A stretch of 52,336 nt of DNA, from the IMG/VR virus record IMGVR_UViG_3300047335_000024, positions 1-52,336 of that record, one strand, 5' to 3'. Positions 32,583-39,279 of the stretch are shown here, piece after piece. Every line of letters begins with the position of its first letter. The stretch's first letter is position 1. A program made the position numbers and the translations under genes. The notes under the pieces were generated by a model that was not told the DNA's origin, searched no databases, and saw only the letters and a list, made by a program, of their open reading frames with translations. Source of the stretch: a virus.

Positions 32583-32918
32583 TTGGCACAGTTTGGCGCG
32601 GTGGACAGTCTGGCACGTCGAGACTGTGCCACATACGATGCTAATAGTTTCAACGGCTTAGGCCCATTTTTGGCACAGTTGGACAGTTGGTCCAGCTTTT
32701 TTCATAGTCCACAGAAAAAGGCATATTTAGCACGGTTTGGGAGTGTGGCCTTTTTAACACTATTGGCATTATGTAACATCCTCTTTTTATGTCTCGGTTT
32801 TCACACCCGAGAAACCAACTGTCCACCTGTACCACTGTAGCCAAATTACCCCTATATATATGATATATAATAACAATTTTTGGTACAGTCTTGGTTTTTA
32901 ACTGTACCAAATTGGTAC
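32583..32918. repeat. AT-rich control region with repeated TTGG(C/T)ACAGT sites (candidate origin/operators)
   Basis: This stretch (and the whole 32550-32949 interval) has no convincing gene and is much more AT-rich than the rest. It holds the decamer TTGG(C/T)ACAGT at 32583, 32670 and 32880, shorter forms TGGACAGT at 32602 and 32680, and inverted copies at 32623 (ACTGTGCCA), 32818 (ACTGTCCA), 32826 and 32901 (ACTGTACCAA). Twenty bases at 32672-32691 and 32814-32833 form an inverted repeat with 18 matches. GTACCAA-A-TTGGTAC (32904-32918) is a palindrome. A run of TATATATATGATATATAATA lies at 32854-32873. Iterons next to an AT-rich run suggest a replication origin; repressor operators for the late operon are the alternative. 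Confidence 0.6.
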
Positions 32919-32949
32919 TAACCCATAGCATCTGGCGAGTGTCCTAGCC

Positions 32950-33138
32950 TCAATCGGCGAAGATGCGTTCGAGTGTTTTCCGGTCAAGTTTTGCGACGGC
33001 CGCAATCGGCTGAGGAACTGCTCTGTCCCCCGTGGCCCAGCGAGACACACTGACGGGGTGCGAGCGTGTTAGGCGGGCGAATTGTGCTTGGGATAGCCCG
33101 AGGGCCTGTAGGGCGCGGCGGAATTCGTCGGAAGTCAT
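32950..33138 (-). CDS. Small XRE/Cro-type DNA-binding protein
   Basis: 62 residues from the ATG at 33138, which overlaps the previous stop; the longer frame lacks support. The protein is one helix-turn-helix (ALQALGLSQAQFARLTRSHP, then VSVSRWATGDRAVPQPI), as in Cro/CI-type regulators or plasmid DNA-binding proteins. It resembles the protein at 38695-38898 in size and layout. It sits beside the repeat-rich control region, so binding to TTGG(C/T)ACAGT sites is a natural hypothesis. Confidence 0.75.
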   Translation of the reverse strand: MTSDEFRRALQALGLSQAQFARLTRSHPVSVSRWATGDRAVPQPIAAVAKLDRKTLERIFAD

Positions 33139-33473
33139 AGAAATCCCACAATTCGACCACCGGCCCTCTGAGCCTGAGCCGCTAGACGGTTGGCTGTTCG
33201 AACGATGGTTTCGCGGGTAGTGGAACCGTGAATCCACACGACGGGCGCGGACACCCGGATCGTGAGCGGGTCCTCACCGTAGGCGCGGGCGATGTTGAGT
33301 TCACGCCGAGTTTGTGGCCGAGCGGCCTCGAAAATCGCGAATGCGTCCACGATACGGGTTCCGGCGTTCTGGCGCGTGGCTGTGGCGAGCATTTGAGCGA
33401 CGCCCTCGAAATAACTGGGTTGCACGCGAGAAGCGTCGCTGGGAAAGCGGTAAATGTTTTTTGCCGGGTTCAT
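33135..33473 (-). CDS. Hypothetical protein (112 aa)
   Basis: 112 residues in the short minus-strand early operon, overlapping the HTH gene by 4 bases. The N-terminal half is helical (TRIVDAFAIFEAARPQTRRE); the rest includes LTIRVSAPVVWIHGSTTRET and a basic C-terminal helix. No motif or family is recognised. Confidence 0.6.
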   Translation of the reverse strand: MNPAKNIYRFPSDASRVQPSYFEGVAQMLATATRQNAGTRIVDAFAIFEAARPQTRRELNIARAYGEDPLTIRVSAPVVWIHGSTTRETIVRTANRLAAQAQRAGGRIVGFL

Positions 33474-33476
33474 TGG

Positions 33477-33815
33477 TCAGATCTCCACCTCGCGGTCATA
33501 AAGCGCGTCGGACAGGCGTTTACGGTCTGCCGGATCTCGGAAATCGCGCTGCTCTTTGACGGTCAGAAAAAACTTCTCGACGGCGCCGGAAATAGTAGAA
33601 CCTTTCAGATACTTCACGCCGATCTGGCCGAAGAAAATTGCCGTGGCGGCGTCGTCGTTCACGCTGAACGTATCTACGATGAGACGCAACGCCCGAGCCA
33701 CCAGCGGCTCGCTTGTTTCGCAACGATCGGCGGCGTCGGCGTAGGCTGCCATCGCAGGCGCGATTTGCGCCATCAGGTCGTTGGCGAAGGCGATTTGTTT
33801 TTCTGAACCAGTCAT
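33477..33815 (-). CDS. Hypothetical protein, first gene of the 33.8-kb early operon
   Basis: 112 residues, directly downstream of a clear promoter (33842-33870) and a CACGGAGAG ribosome site. It starts MTGSEKQIAFANDLMAQIAP, an opening I associate with small phage proteins of unknown function, and ends acidic. No signal, membrane span or catalytic motif is seen. Confidence 0.65.
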   Translation of the reverse strand: MTGSEKQIAFANDLMAQIAPAMAAYADAADRCETSEPLVARALRLIVDTFSVNDDAATAIFFGQIGVKYLKGSTISGAVEKFFLTVKEQRDFRDPADRKRLSDALYDREVEI

Positions 33816-33833
33816 CTCGGTCTCTCCGTGGTT

Positions 33834-33870
33834 GATGACTAAACATAGCCCACGGTTATGTCGGCGTCAA
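33834..33870 (-). promoter_or_regulatory. Early promoter (TTGACG-17-TATGTT) with GTCATC element
   Basis: On the minus strand the -35 box TTGACG (33865-33870) is separated by 17 bases from the -10 box TATGTT (33842-33847). Two bases later comes GTCATCA (33833-33839), then the ribosome site of the gene starting at 33815. The same layout is found at 38148, 41864 and 49283. It drives the leftward genes at 33815-32950. Confidence 0.75.
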
Positions 33871-33898
33871 CGAGAAAATAACCATGAGCTAATTATTT

Positions 33899-35170
33899 TC
33901 AATCCGGTCGCCGATAAGTCCGGTTGCGTTTCCCTCCGACCATCTGCCGGTCGCGGACGCATCGTAGGCTCGTGAGTATTCCCGACATCCGCAGCTTGGC
34001 GCGGTGATCTTGGCGTGAGAGCTCGACGCCCACCGCATCCACGAGCGCCTGGGAGACCGTGAAATCACCGTACTGGCTGGCGAGCCACGTCTTGACGCGA
34101 GGCTCCCACACGTCGCTGTCTATGCGGTCCTCTTGCTCATCGAGAACGATGTGAGCTTCGTCCTCGTCGATCCACCACGCCTGTCCGCTCGCCCACATGT
34201 GATAGGCTTCGCCCCATAGCTGCTCGCGATCGCGGGAGACGCCGGCCAAGTCGATTTGCGTGCAGGCGACCGGCCAGAAGCGGCGGGCGCCGGTGGTGTC
34301 CTTGAGGTAGCCGCTCCCGACCATGGGATTGATCGTCCCCACGAACACGCATCGGCGCGGGCGCTTGATGAAATTGCGGCCGAATGGCGGCCTGTACCAA
34401 TCCTCTTGCCGCGACAGGAAGTCTTTGACCGTGTCGCTTTCCTTCTTGGTGAACTTGTCCATTTCTGGAACTTCGACGATCCACTTGCCCTGTATTGCGC
34501 CCTGGCTGTCCTTGTTCGAAATATCGCCGATCTGGTCGGAGAAATGCTCGGCCCCACAGAGAACACGAACGAGGCTGGATTTTTTGAGCCCCTGAGGCCC
34601 TTCAAAAACCGGCATGGTGTCGCACTTGCATCCGGGCTGCATGGCCCTGGCGACGGCGCTGATGAGAAATTTGCGCCCGACAGTGCGTGTGTATTCCTCG
34701 TTTTCGGCTCCAGCGTACCTAGTCAACCAAAAATCGACGCGCTCGACGCCATCCCATTCGAGGCTGGAAAGCCATCGCTTCATAGGGTCAAAACTGTTCG
34801 CCAGCGCCACGGCGCGGAGCATCTGGCCGGTGTTGACGATCGATGGAGACAGGCCGACGCCGTTGAGCCACGCGGCGAGGTTGGCTTCGTCATCGTCGCG
34901 GATCGGACGAGGGAAATCCTTGCGGCAATCGCCGGGTAGTGGCTTCGTAATGATGATTTCGGCGCTGAACTCGTTGTAGGTGAACGTCCCAGCTAGGTCC
35001 GGGTGAAACTCAATCATGTTTTTGAGGTTGAGAAGCGAAGAAGGCTTGAGCCCCCCGTTTTCGGCCTCGATCCACGTGTGGATGTGCATCCACGAAGTCG
35101 GGTCTTCCCACCGACGCGGCTTGCGCTTCTTGGCCTTCTTCGCGTCCGTGATCGGCGTCGGCTCAACCAC
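33899..35170 (-). CDS. VirE/VapE-type replication helicase
   Basis: 423 residues. I chose the GTG at 35170 because a strong AAGGAGG lies nine bases upstream and the overlap with the previous gene is then only 8 bases; an ATG at 35212 would add 14 residues. The protein has the virulence-associated E family layout: RWLSSLEWDGVERVDFWLTR, then the P-loop FEGPQGLKKSSLVR (Walker A 191-198, with K in place of the usual G before KS), IVEVPEMDKF (Walker B, near 231-238), the arginine-rich KRPRRCVFVGTINP and TGARRFWPV. These superfamily 3-like ATPases act as replicative helicases in phages and islands. Confidence 0.8.
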   Translation of the reverse strand: MVEPTPITDAKKAKKRKPRRWEDPTSWMHIHTWIEAENGGLKPSSLLNLKNMIEFHPDLAGTFTYNEFSAEIIITKPLPGDCRKDFPRPIRDDDEANLAAWLNGVGLSPSIVNTGQMLRAVALANSFDPMKRWLSSLEWDGVERVDFWLTRYAGAENEEYTRTVGRKFLISAVARAMQPGCKCDTMPVFEGPQGLKKSSLVRVLCGAEHFSDQIGDISNKDSQGAIQGKWIVEVPEMDKFTKKESDTVKDFLSRQEDWYRPPFGRNFIKRPRRCVFVGTINPMVGSGYLKDTTGARRFWPVACTQIDLAGVSRDREQLWGEAYHMWASGQAWWIDEDEAHIVLDEQEDRIDSDVWEPRVKTWLASQYGDFTVSQALVDAVGVELSRQDHRAKLRMSGILTSLRCVRDRQMVGGKRNRTYRRPD

Positions 35171-35645
35171 CTGACGACGCCTCCTTGATCTCCGCGTACC
35201 GCTGGCACTCATCCCAGGATCGCGTCATAGGCACGCCCCAGTTGTGCATGGCGGCTTGCACCTCCGCGCCGGTGCGACAGAGAGCCCAGATATCGCGCCC
35301 CTTCACCGATCGGCACTGATCGCGGAATATCCTCTGATCCGGGCGGAGCGCGCTTGACGCTTTCAGTTCGATGTATCGCGTGACGTTGTTCGGAAAGAGG
35401 ATTTGAATATCCGGCCAGCCCTTTTTGACACCGGCATCCTTCATCTTGATCGCCGTCTGCATTCCCACCCGCACGCCGGCCGCGCTCGACGTCCACAGGT
35501 AGCCGGGCGGCAGCGCCCAATCGAGATAGCGGCGCACCTGCTTCTGAAACTGATGCTCCAGGTCCTCGCGCGGCTTGCGAGCCTTCGGCGGCCCCTTACT
35601 GTACGCGTACACGGGCTTGCCGTCCGAACCGATGACGGGGCGCAC
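35163..35645 (-). CDS. VRR-NUC domain nuclease
   Basis: 160 residues from a GTG at 35645. It has the compact VRR-NUC nuclease pattern: an N-terminal helix (EDLEHQFQKQVRRYLDWALP), then MKDAGVKKGWPDIQILFP with the catalytic-type Asp, and YIELKASSALRPDQ with the Glu-x-Lys pair, followed by the closing helix. This family includes small phage structure-specific nucleases. It is encoded with the VirE-type helicase, consistent with a replication or Holliday-junction role. Confidence 0.8.
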   Translation of the reverse strand: MRPVIGSDGKPVYAYSKGPPKARKPREDLEHQFQKQVRRYLDWALPPGYLWTSSAAGVRVGMQTAIKMKDAGVKKGWPDIQILFPNNVTRYIELKASSALRPDQRIFRDQCRSVKGRDIWALCRTGAEVQAAMHNWGVPMTRSWDECQRYAEIKEASSGG

Positions 35646-35648
35646 GGG

Positions 35649-35870
35649 CTAGGCGACCTGACGCGAGGCTTCGCTTATCGCCTGTAGGCGCTGGTAAGTG
35701 AGCGCGCGCCACTGCTTGATCATGGGCGTCCAGTAGTCACGCCCCTCAGGTCCCTCACGCGGGATTCGGTTGTTCGACCTCCAGTAATAGACGGTCGATT
35801 GCGCCACGCCACAAACTGTAGCGATCTGCTCCACCGTCTTCTCGTCGATCAGCTCCCGGAAGGTTTTCAT
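35649..35870 (-). CDS. HTH regulator, first gene of the helicase operon
   Basis: 73 residues with AGGGG six bases before the ATG. Residues 10-36 form a helix-turn-helix (EKTVEQIATVCGVAQSTVYY, then WRSNNRIP), the kind seen in CII/Cro-like phage regulators and small replication initiators. It lies divergent to the GIY-YIG gene at 35945. The intergenic region has a copy of the TGGCACAGT site. Confidence 0.75.
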   Translation of the reverse strand: MKTFRELIDEKTVEQIATVCGVAQSTVYYWRSNNRIPREGPEGRDYWTPMIKQWRALTYQRLQAISEASRQVA

Positions 35871-35899
35871 TCCAACCCCTTTACAAGATCTTGGAATTC

Positions 35900-35909
35900 A
35901 TGGCACAGT
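35900..35909 (+). promoter_or_regulatory. Isolated TGGCACAGT operator-like site
   Basis: ATGGCACAGT between the divergent genes starting at 35870 (-) and 35945 (+) matches the repeat of the 32.6-32.9 kb region. On the minus strand it overlaps a possible promoter (TTGCCA, 17 bases, CATGAA) for the helicase operon, so a shared regulator could act at both places. Confidence 0.4.
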
Positions 35910-35944
35910 CTGGCTTTGATGGCAAGCGTCGAGGAGAGGCGAGA

Positions 35945-36415
35945 ATGTGGACCGTCTACGCACTGATCGACGATCGAGACGGGACCCCGTTTTACATTGG
36001 CGTTACGCTCAATCCCGCAAAACGAGAATCCGAGCACAGGAACTCTTTTTGGAGCGATATGACGCAGAGGATTGTGCGCATAGAGCGGGAGGGTGGAACG
36101 GCGAGCCTTAGAGCGCTTTCGCTATTCGGCAGTCACCGGGACGCCCTCTGCGAAGAACGCAGGCTGATCCGGGCTACGCCAAATATTGTCAACCGCGTAA
36201 AATACGAAATGCTTTCATCCAAGGAGCGTCAACGGCGAACCAAAAAACGAAGCATAAAAAAGCCAGAGATGTTAGCGATAAAATATAGTCGCGGGAAGGA
36301 CGTAAGCGCCAACGATGTTGCCCGAAAACACGGGATACCCGATTACGTGGTGTACAGAATATGGCGCGATGAATACAAAAACGACAGCATACGCGCTAGA
36401 TGTGTAGAATACTAA
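35945..36415 (+). CDS. GIY-YIG endonuclease with C-terminal DNA-binding region
   Basis: 156 residues from the ATG at 35945, after GGAGAGG; an in-frame ATG at 35891 lacks a ribosome site. The N-terminus is the GIY-YIG core (MWTVYALIDDRDGTPFYIGV, then EHRNSFW) with the conserved ALCEERRLIR block. After about residue 105 comes a basic region, then a helix-turn-helix-like ANDVARKHGIPDYVVYRIW. It is probably a second homing endonuclease, but unlike the one at 18976 it has no NUMOD3 repeats and stands in its own transcription unit before the helicase. Confidence 0.8.
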   Translation: MWTVYALIDDRDGTPFYIGVTLNPAKRESEHRNSFWSDMTQRIVRIEREGGTASLRALSLFGSHRDALCEERRLIRATPNIVNRVKYEMLSSKERQRRTKKRSIKKPEMLAIKYSRGKDVSANDVARKHGIPDYVVYRIWRDEYKNDSIRARCVEY

Positions 36416-36418
36416 ATC

Positions 36419-36432
36419 GATTGATCAACCCA
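36419..36432 (+). repeat. 14-bp direct repeat upstream of the RecD-like helicase gene
   Basis: GATTGATCAACCCA occurs here, 25 bases before the helicase start, and again at 37616-37629 across the helicase stop. The pair brackets the gene almost exactly. Confidence 0.7.
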
Positions 36433-36457
36433 CCTACCAAGTGCAACGGAAGAAATC

Positions 36458-37621
36458 TTGATCACCCCTAGCGACACCCAGTCCGCAGCCATCGCTGAGA
36501 TCATCGCGTGGGCGAAGGGCGGAAGCGCGACGGCTCAAGAGTTTTATCTCGCCGGGTTCGCTGGCGTGGGAAAGTCCACCGTCGCGAACGTCGCAATCCA
36601 AGAGCTTATCGACAAGCGCATATGCCGCCGGATCGTCACCTGTGCCTACACGGGGAAAGCCGCCTCCGTCTTGCGCAAAAAGGGCGTGAAGGACGCCATG
36701 ACGGGTCACGCCGCCATCTATCGGATCAACGACCCCGATGACGATGACGACAAACCTAAACCCAAGCGCGTCTTGCGTGATCTAAAATTCAGCCGCGCAA
36801 TCGACGGGCCGGCCTCTCGCGCCGACCTGATCGTGATCGACGAAGGCTCCATGATCCCTGACGACATGGCGGACGATTTCCGCTCCTTCGGAAAGAAAAT
36901 CCTGATCATGGGAGATCCGGGCCAGCTCCCGCCGGTGCGCGGGTCTGGCGCCTTCACCAATCGGCGCCCAGATGTGTTTCTGACCGAAATTCACCGTCAG
37001 GCGGCCGACAGTCCGATACTGCGCATAGCCACCGCCGCGCGCCTCAGAGAGCGCATAGATTTGGGACATTTCGACAACGGCTGTTCCGTTCAGCGCCTCT
37101 CCAAAGACACGCAGCCCCTCATCTACCGTGACGACACAATGCCGATATGTGGCGTTCACCGCGTCCGCTGGGTTTACTCTCAGCGCATCCGCAAATCGCG
37201 AGGTTTCGAGGGTCCGGGGCCAGCGGCCGCCGAAGCGGTCATGTGCTGCAAAAACGCGCGCGACCTGGGCATTTTCAACGGTGGTATGGGCACGATAATT
37301 GACGAGCCATGGGACCTTGGCGACGGGCTGTTGCGCATGAACGTCGACATGGAGGATGGCCCAATTCTGTCTGAGATCGCCGTTGATCCATACTTGTTCG
37401 GCGAACACTTCAGCGGAAAGGCAATCCCGCCGAAAATGCGTCGAGACGTCCAATGGTTCGATTGGGCATACGTCACCACCGCGCACAAAGCCCAAGGCTC
37501 GGAATGGCCCGACGTGACCGTTATCGATGACAGCGGCGTGTTCCGAGAGGATTCCGCAAGATGGCTTTACACCGCCGTTACACGGGCTTCTGAGAGGCTA
37601 ACCCTGCTTTTACGAGATTGA
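36458..37621 (+). CDS. RecD/Pif1-like ATP-dependent DNA helicase
   Basis: 387 residues from a TTG at 36458 with GGAAGA upstream. It is a superfamily 1B-type helicase: Walker A GFAGVGKST (33-41), motif Ia CAYTGKAAS, Walker B LIVIDEGSM (124-132), motif III GDPGQLPPV, and the C-terminal TTAHKAQGSEWPDV and LYTAVTRASERL blocks. T4 Dda and phage RecD-like helicases of this size start replication forks or remodel DNA. The gene lies between two 14-bp direct repeats, hinting at a mobile cassette. Confidence 0.9.
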   Translation: MITPSDTQSAAIAEIIAWAKGGSATAQEFYLAGFAGVGKSTVANVAIQELIDKRICRRIVTCAYTGKAASVLRKKGVKDAMTGHAAIYRINDPDDDDDKPKPKRVLRDLKFSRAIDGPASRADLIVIDEGSMIPDDMADDFRSFGKKILIMGDPGQLPPVRGSGAFTNRRPDVFLTEIHRQAADSPILRIATAARLRERIDLGHFDNGCSVQRLSKDTQPLIYRDDTMPICGVHRVRWVYSQRIRKSRGFEGPGPAAAEAVMCCKNARDLGIFNGGMGTIIDEPWDLGDGLLRMNVDMEDGPILSEIAVDPYLFGEHFSGKAIPPKMRRDVQWFDWAYVTTAHKAQGSEWPDVTVIDDSGVFREDSARWLYTAVTRASERLTLLLRD

Positions 37622-37629
37622 TCAACCCA
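37616..37629 (+). repeat. 14-bp direct repeat at the end of the helicase gene
   Basis: Second copy of GATTGATCAACCCA (first at 36419-36432). It includes the helicase stop codon. Confidence 0.7.
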
Positions 37630-37663
37630 TCAACCGCAACCCACCTTGCGACACGGAGACGAG

Positions 37664-37777
37664 ATGATGAGCCAGTTCACAAAACCGAGCGACGGCAACA
37701 CCAAGCGCCCAGGATCTCCGGTCAATTCCGCGAAGAACCTTCAGCGTAAACTCAATCGGCAGGTTCGCGCGAAATGA
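37664..37777 (+). CDS. Small basic protein (37 aa)
   Basis: A 37-codon frame with an ACGGAGACGAG ribosome site before ATGATG, ending in an ATGA overlap with the next gene. The product (MMSQFTKPSDGNTKRPGSPV, then a basic C-terminus NLQRKLNRQVRAK) is strongly basic and likely to bind nucleic acid or an acidic partner. No family is recognised. Confidence 0.5.
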   Translation: MMSQFTKPSDGNTKRPGSPVNSAKNLQRKLNRQVRAK

Positions 37778-38124
37778 CCACCCACCGCGCCTCAATCTTC
37801 GTCGAACTAGAGATCCGCGTCTCCGGCACACTCGTCCCATCCGAACCGCCGACGCACGACCCGCCGTATCCAGGGAGCGACGGCGGGTGGGAAGATGTGA
37901 TGGTAGAGGAGATTGCGATCGGCGGCGGGTTTTCCTCGCCGCGCCGCGAATTGCTCCCGACGCAAAGCTACCCGCCCTCTCTCGCGCTTTTTCTCGACAA
38001 CTTGACCGACGCGGTGCGGGACGAAATCCAGGACGCCCTCTCCGCCGAAGTCCCCGATGGACCGGACCCGGACGACGCGCGGGATCGCCAGATCGATGCG
38101 AGGGTGATGGATGGTGAAAAATAA
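37774..38124 (+). CDS. Hypothetical protein (116 aa)
   Basis: 116 residues coupled to the small basic gene by ATGA. A beta-type N-terminus (ASIFVELEIRVSGTLVPSEP) is followed by a proline-rich stretch and an acidic C-terminal helix. No motif is recognised. It ends just before the promoter at 38148. Confidence 0.6.
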   Translation: MTTHRASIFVELEIRVSGTLVPSEPPTHDPPYPGSDGGWEDVMVEEIAIGGGFSSPRRELLPTQSYPPSLALFLDNLTDAVRDEIQDALSAEVPDGPDPDDARDRQIDARVMDGEK

Positions 38125-38147
38125 ATCAGCCCTCCCGCATTTTCCCG

Positions 38148-38190
38148 TTGACACCATCCGATAAAAGCGGATGATGGGTCATCAGCAACG
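38148..38190 (+). promoter_or_regulatory. Early promoter with GTCATC element
   Basis: TTGACA (38148-38153), 16 bases, GATGAT (38170-38175), two bases, then GTCATCAGCAACGGAGA (38178-38194), which includes the ribosome site of the ATG at 38201. It follows the pattern of the other early promoters and drives the small genes at 38201-38898. Confidence 0.7.
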
Positions 38191-38200
38191 GAGAGACGAG

Positions 38201-38422
38201 ATGACCAACGCCGCCGAAACGATCACCACCGAATTCAACACCTTCCGCATTCGGCAGGCGCCGGGCGGCAACGGCATCGCGATGCTGGTGGAGTGGCTCG
38301 GCGAAGAGTGGGAAGGCGAACGCAAGTGGATCGGCCGCTGGTTTTCGACCCCGGAAAGCGCCCGGTCCTATCTGGCTGAACGCGTCGCGTCCGACGCCGG
38401 CGTTGACACAGCAATTTCCTAG
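38201..38422 (+). CDS. Small acidic early protein
   Basis: 73 residues, first gene after the promoter at 38148, from the ATG with CGGAGAGACGAG upstream. The sequence has TITTEFNTFRIRQAPGGNGI, then a tryptophan-rich VEWLGEEWEGERKWIGRWF and a C-terminal helix. The pattern suggests a small alpha/beta protein. The function is unknown. Confidence 0.65.
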   Translation: MTNAAETITTEFNTFRIRQAPGGNGIAMLVEWLGEEWEGERKWIGRWFSTPESARSYLAERVASDAGVDTAIS

Positions 38423-38446
38423 GTCAGCAAACAACAGGAGACGATC

Positions 38447-38698
38447 ATGCACCAGACCAAAATCCACCGCGCCCTGCGCTCCGCCGCGATCGGCCAGTTT
38501 CCTGCCTCGGCCGAGGCCATGCTGGAGCACGTGCCGGCCTGTGTCGTCGCGCGCCTGACAGGCTCGGAACTGGGCGAATTGCTCGACGCGCTGTGGACCT
38601 GCGCGAATCGCTCGAAGGCGCTCCATGCGGCCGAAGTGATCGCCGAGGGCGCCGTCTGGGACACCAGGCGCGAGGCATTCCGGGAGATCGCCGCATGA
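38447..38698 (+). CDS. Hypothetical helical protein (83 aa)
   Basis: 83 residues with AGGAGACG before the ATG. It is almost entirely helical (LRSAAIGQFPASAEAMLEHV, ELGELLDALWTCANRSKALH) with two cysteines. It overlaps the HTH gene by 4 bases. The function is unknown; coupling with an HTH suggests a regulatory pair. Confidence 0.6.
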   Translation: MHQTKIHRALRSAAIGQFPASAEAMLEHVPACVVARLTGSELGELLDALWTCANRSKALHAAEVIAEGAVWDTRREAFREIAA

Positions 38699-38898
38699 CC
38701 CCCGACGCCTACCGCGCCGCCCTAAGCCGCCTGGGCCTATCCCAGGCGGCTTTCGGCCGTCTCCTCGGGCTGGCGAAAGATCAGCCGAACCGGTACGCCA
38801 TGGGGCGCGCGCCGATCCCGGTTCCGGTGGCCGTGGTACTATCAGCGATGGATGAGGGGAGGCTGTCCGCCGACGATGTCAGGCGGATGGGGGCGTGA
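38695..38898 (+). CDS. Small XRE-like DNA-binding protein
   Basis: 67 residues starting in an ATGA overlap. The helix-turn-helix (ALSRLGLSQAAFGRLLGLAK, DQPNRYAMGRAPIPVPVAVV) resembles that of 32950-33138, and both end in a short helical tail. The 3' 57 bases overlap the converging gene at 38842-39279. Confidence 0.7.
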   Translation: MTPDAYRAALSRLGLSQAAFGRLLGLAKDQPNRYAMGRAPIPVPVAVVLSAMDEGRLSADDVRRMGA

Positions 38899-39279
38899 AA
38901 ATAATTCCCCTCTATATCCATACCTCCGCAATTTATCGTGTACCGCCGCTTGCTTGGCGCCCCATAGAGCCTGCGACTCCGCATGATCGCGCTCAACCCG
39001 AGCCACGTCCCCGGCGTCGTCCAGCGGCCCCTGATAGCTCGCCCACAGCGCCCACAAATAGTCCGCCGTCCATTCCTCGCCCAGACCCGTCGCCAGCGCC
39101 CGCAGATGCGCCTCAGCGGCCAGAATGTGGCCATCGCGCATTCTGTCAGTGGCCAGATAAGCGGCCTCACGTCTCGCGCTTTCGTCGGCGAGAAGGGTGT
39201 CGATTTCACCCCCTAGGGCGGTTGCGTAATCGTAGAGGGGGCTGAGCCAGTCGGGCATGTCGGCGGGTGGATCGGTCAT
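38842..39279 (-). CDS. Hypothetical protein downstream of methyltransferase
   Basis: 145 residues from the ATG at 39279, in an ATGA overlap with the methyltransferase stop. The protein is helical and rich in aspartate, glutamate, alanine and tryptophan (LSPLYDYATALGGEIDTLLA, GEEWTADYLWALWASYQGP). Its last 57 bases lie on the opposite strand of the HTH gene at 38695-38898. No family is recognised. Confidence 0.55.
   Translation of the reverse strand: MTDPPADMPDWLSPLYDYATALGGEIDTLLADESARREAAYLATDRMRDGHILAAEAHLRALATGLGEEWTADYLWALWASYQGPLDDAGDVARVERDHAESQALWGAKQAAVHDKLRRYGYRGELFSRPHPPDIVGGQPPLIHR

Noticed and set aside
32583-32931. Two open frames (85 and 93 codons) in the AT-rich region
   Set aside because: No ribosome sites, unusual composition, frames run through the repeat sites, and no coupling with neighbours.
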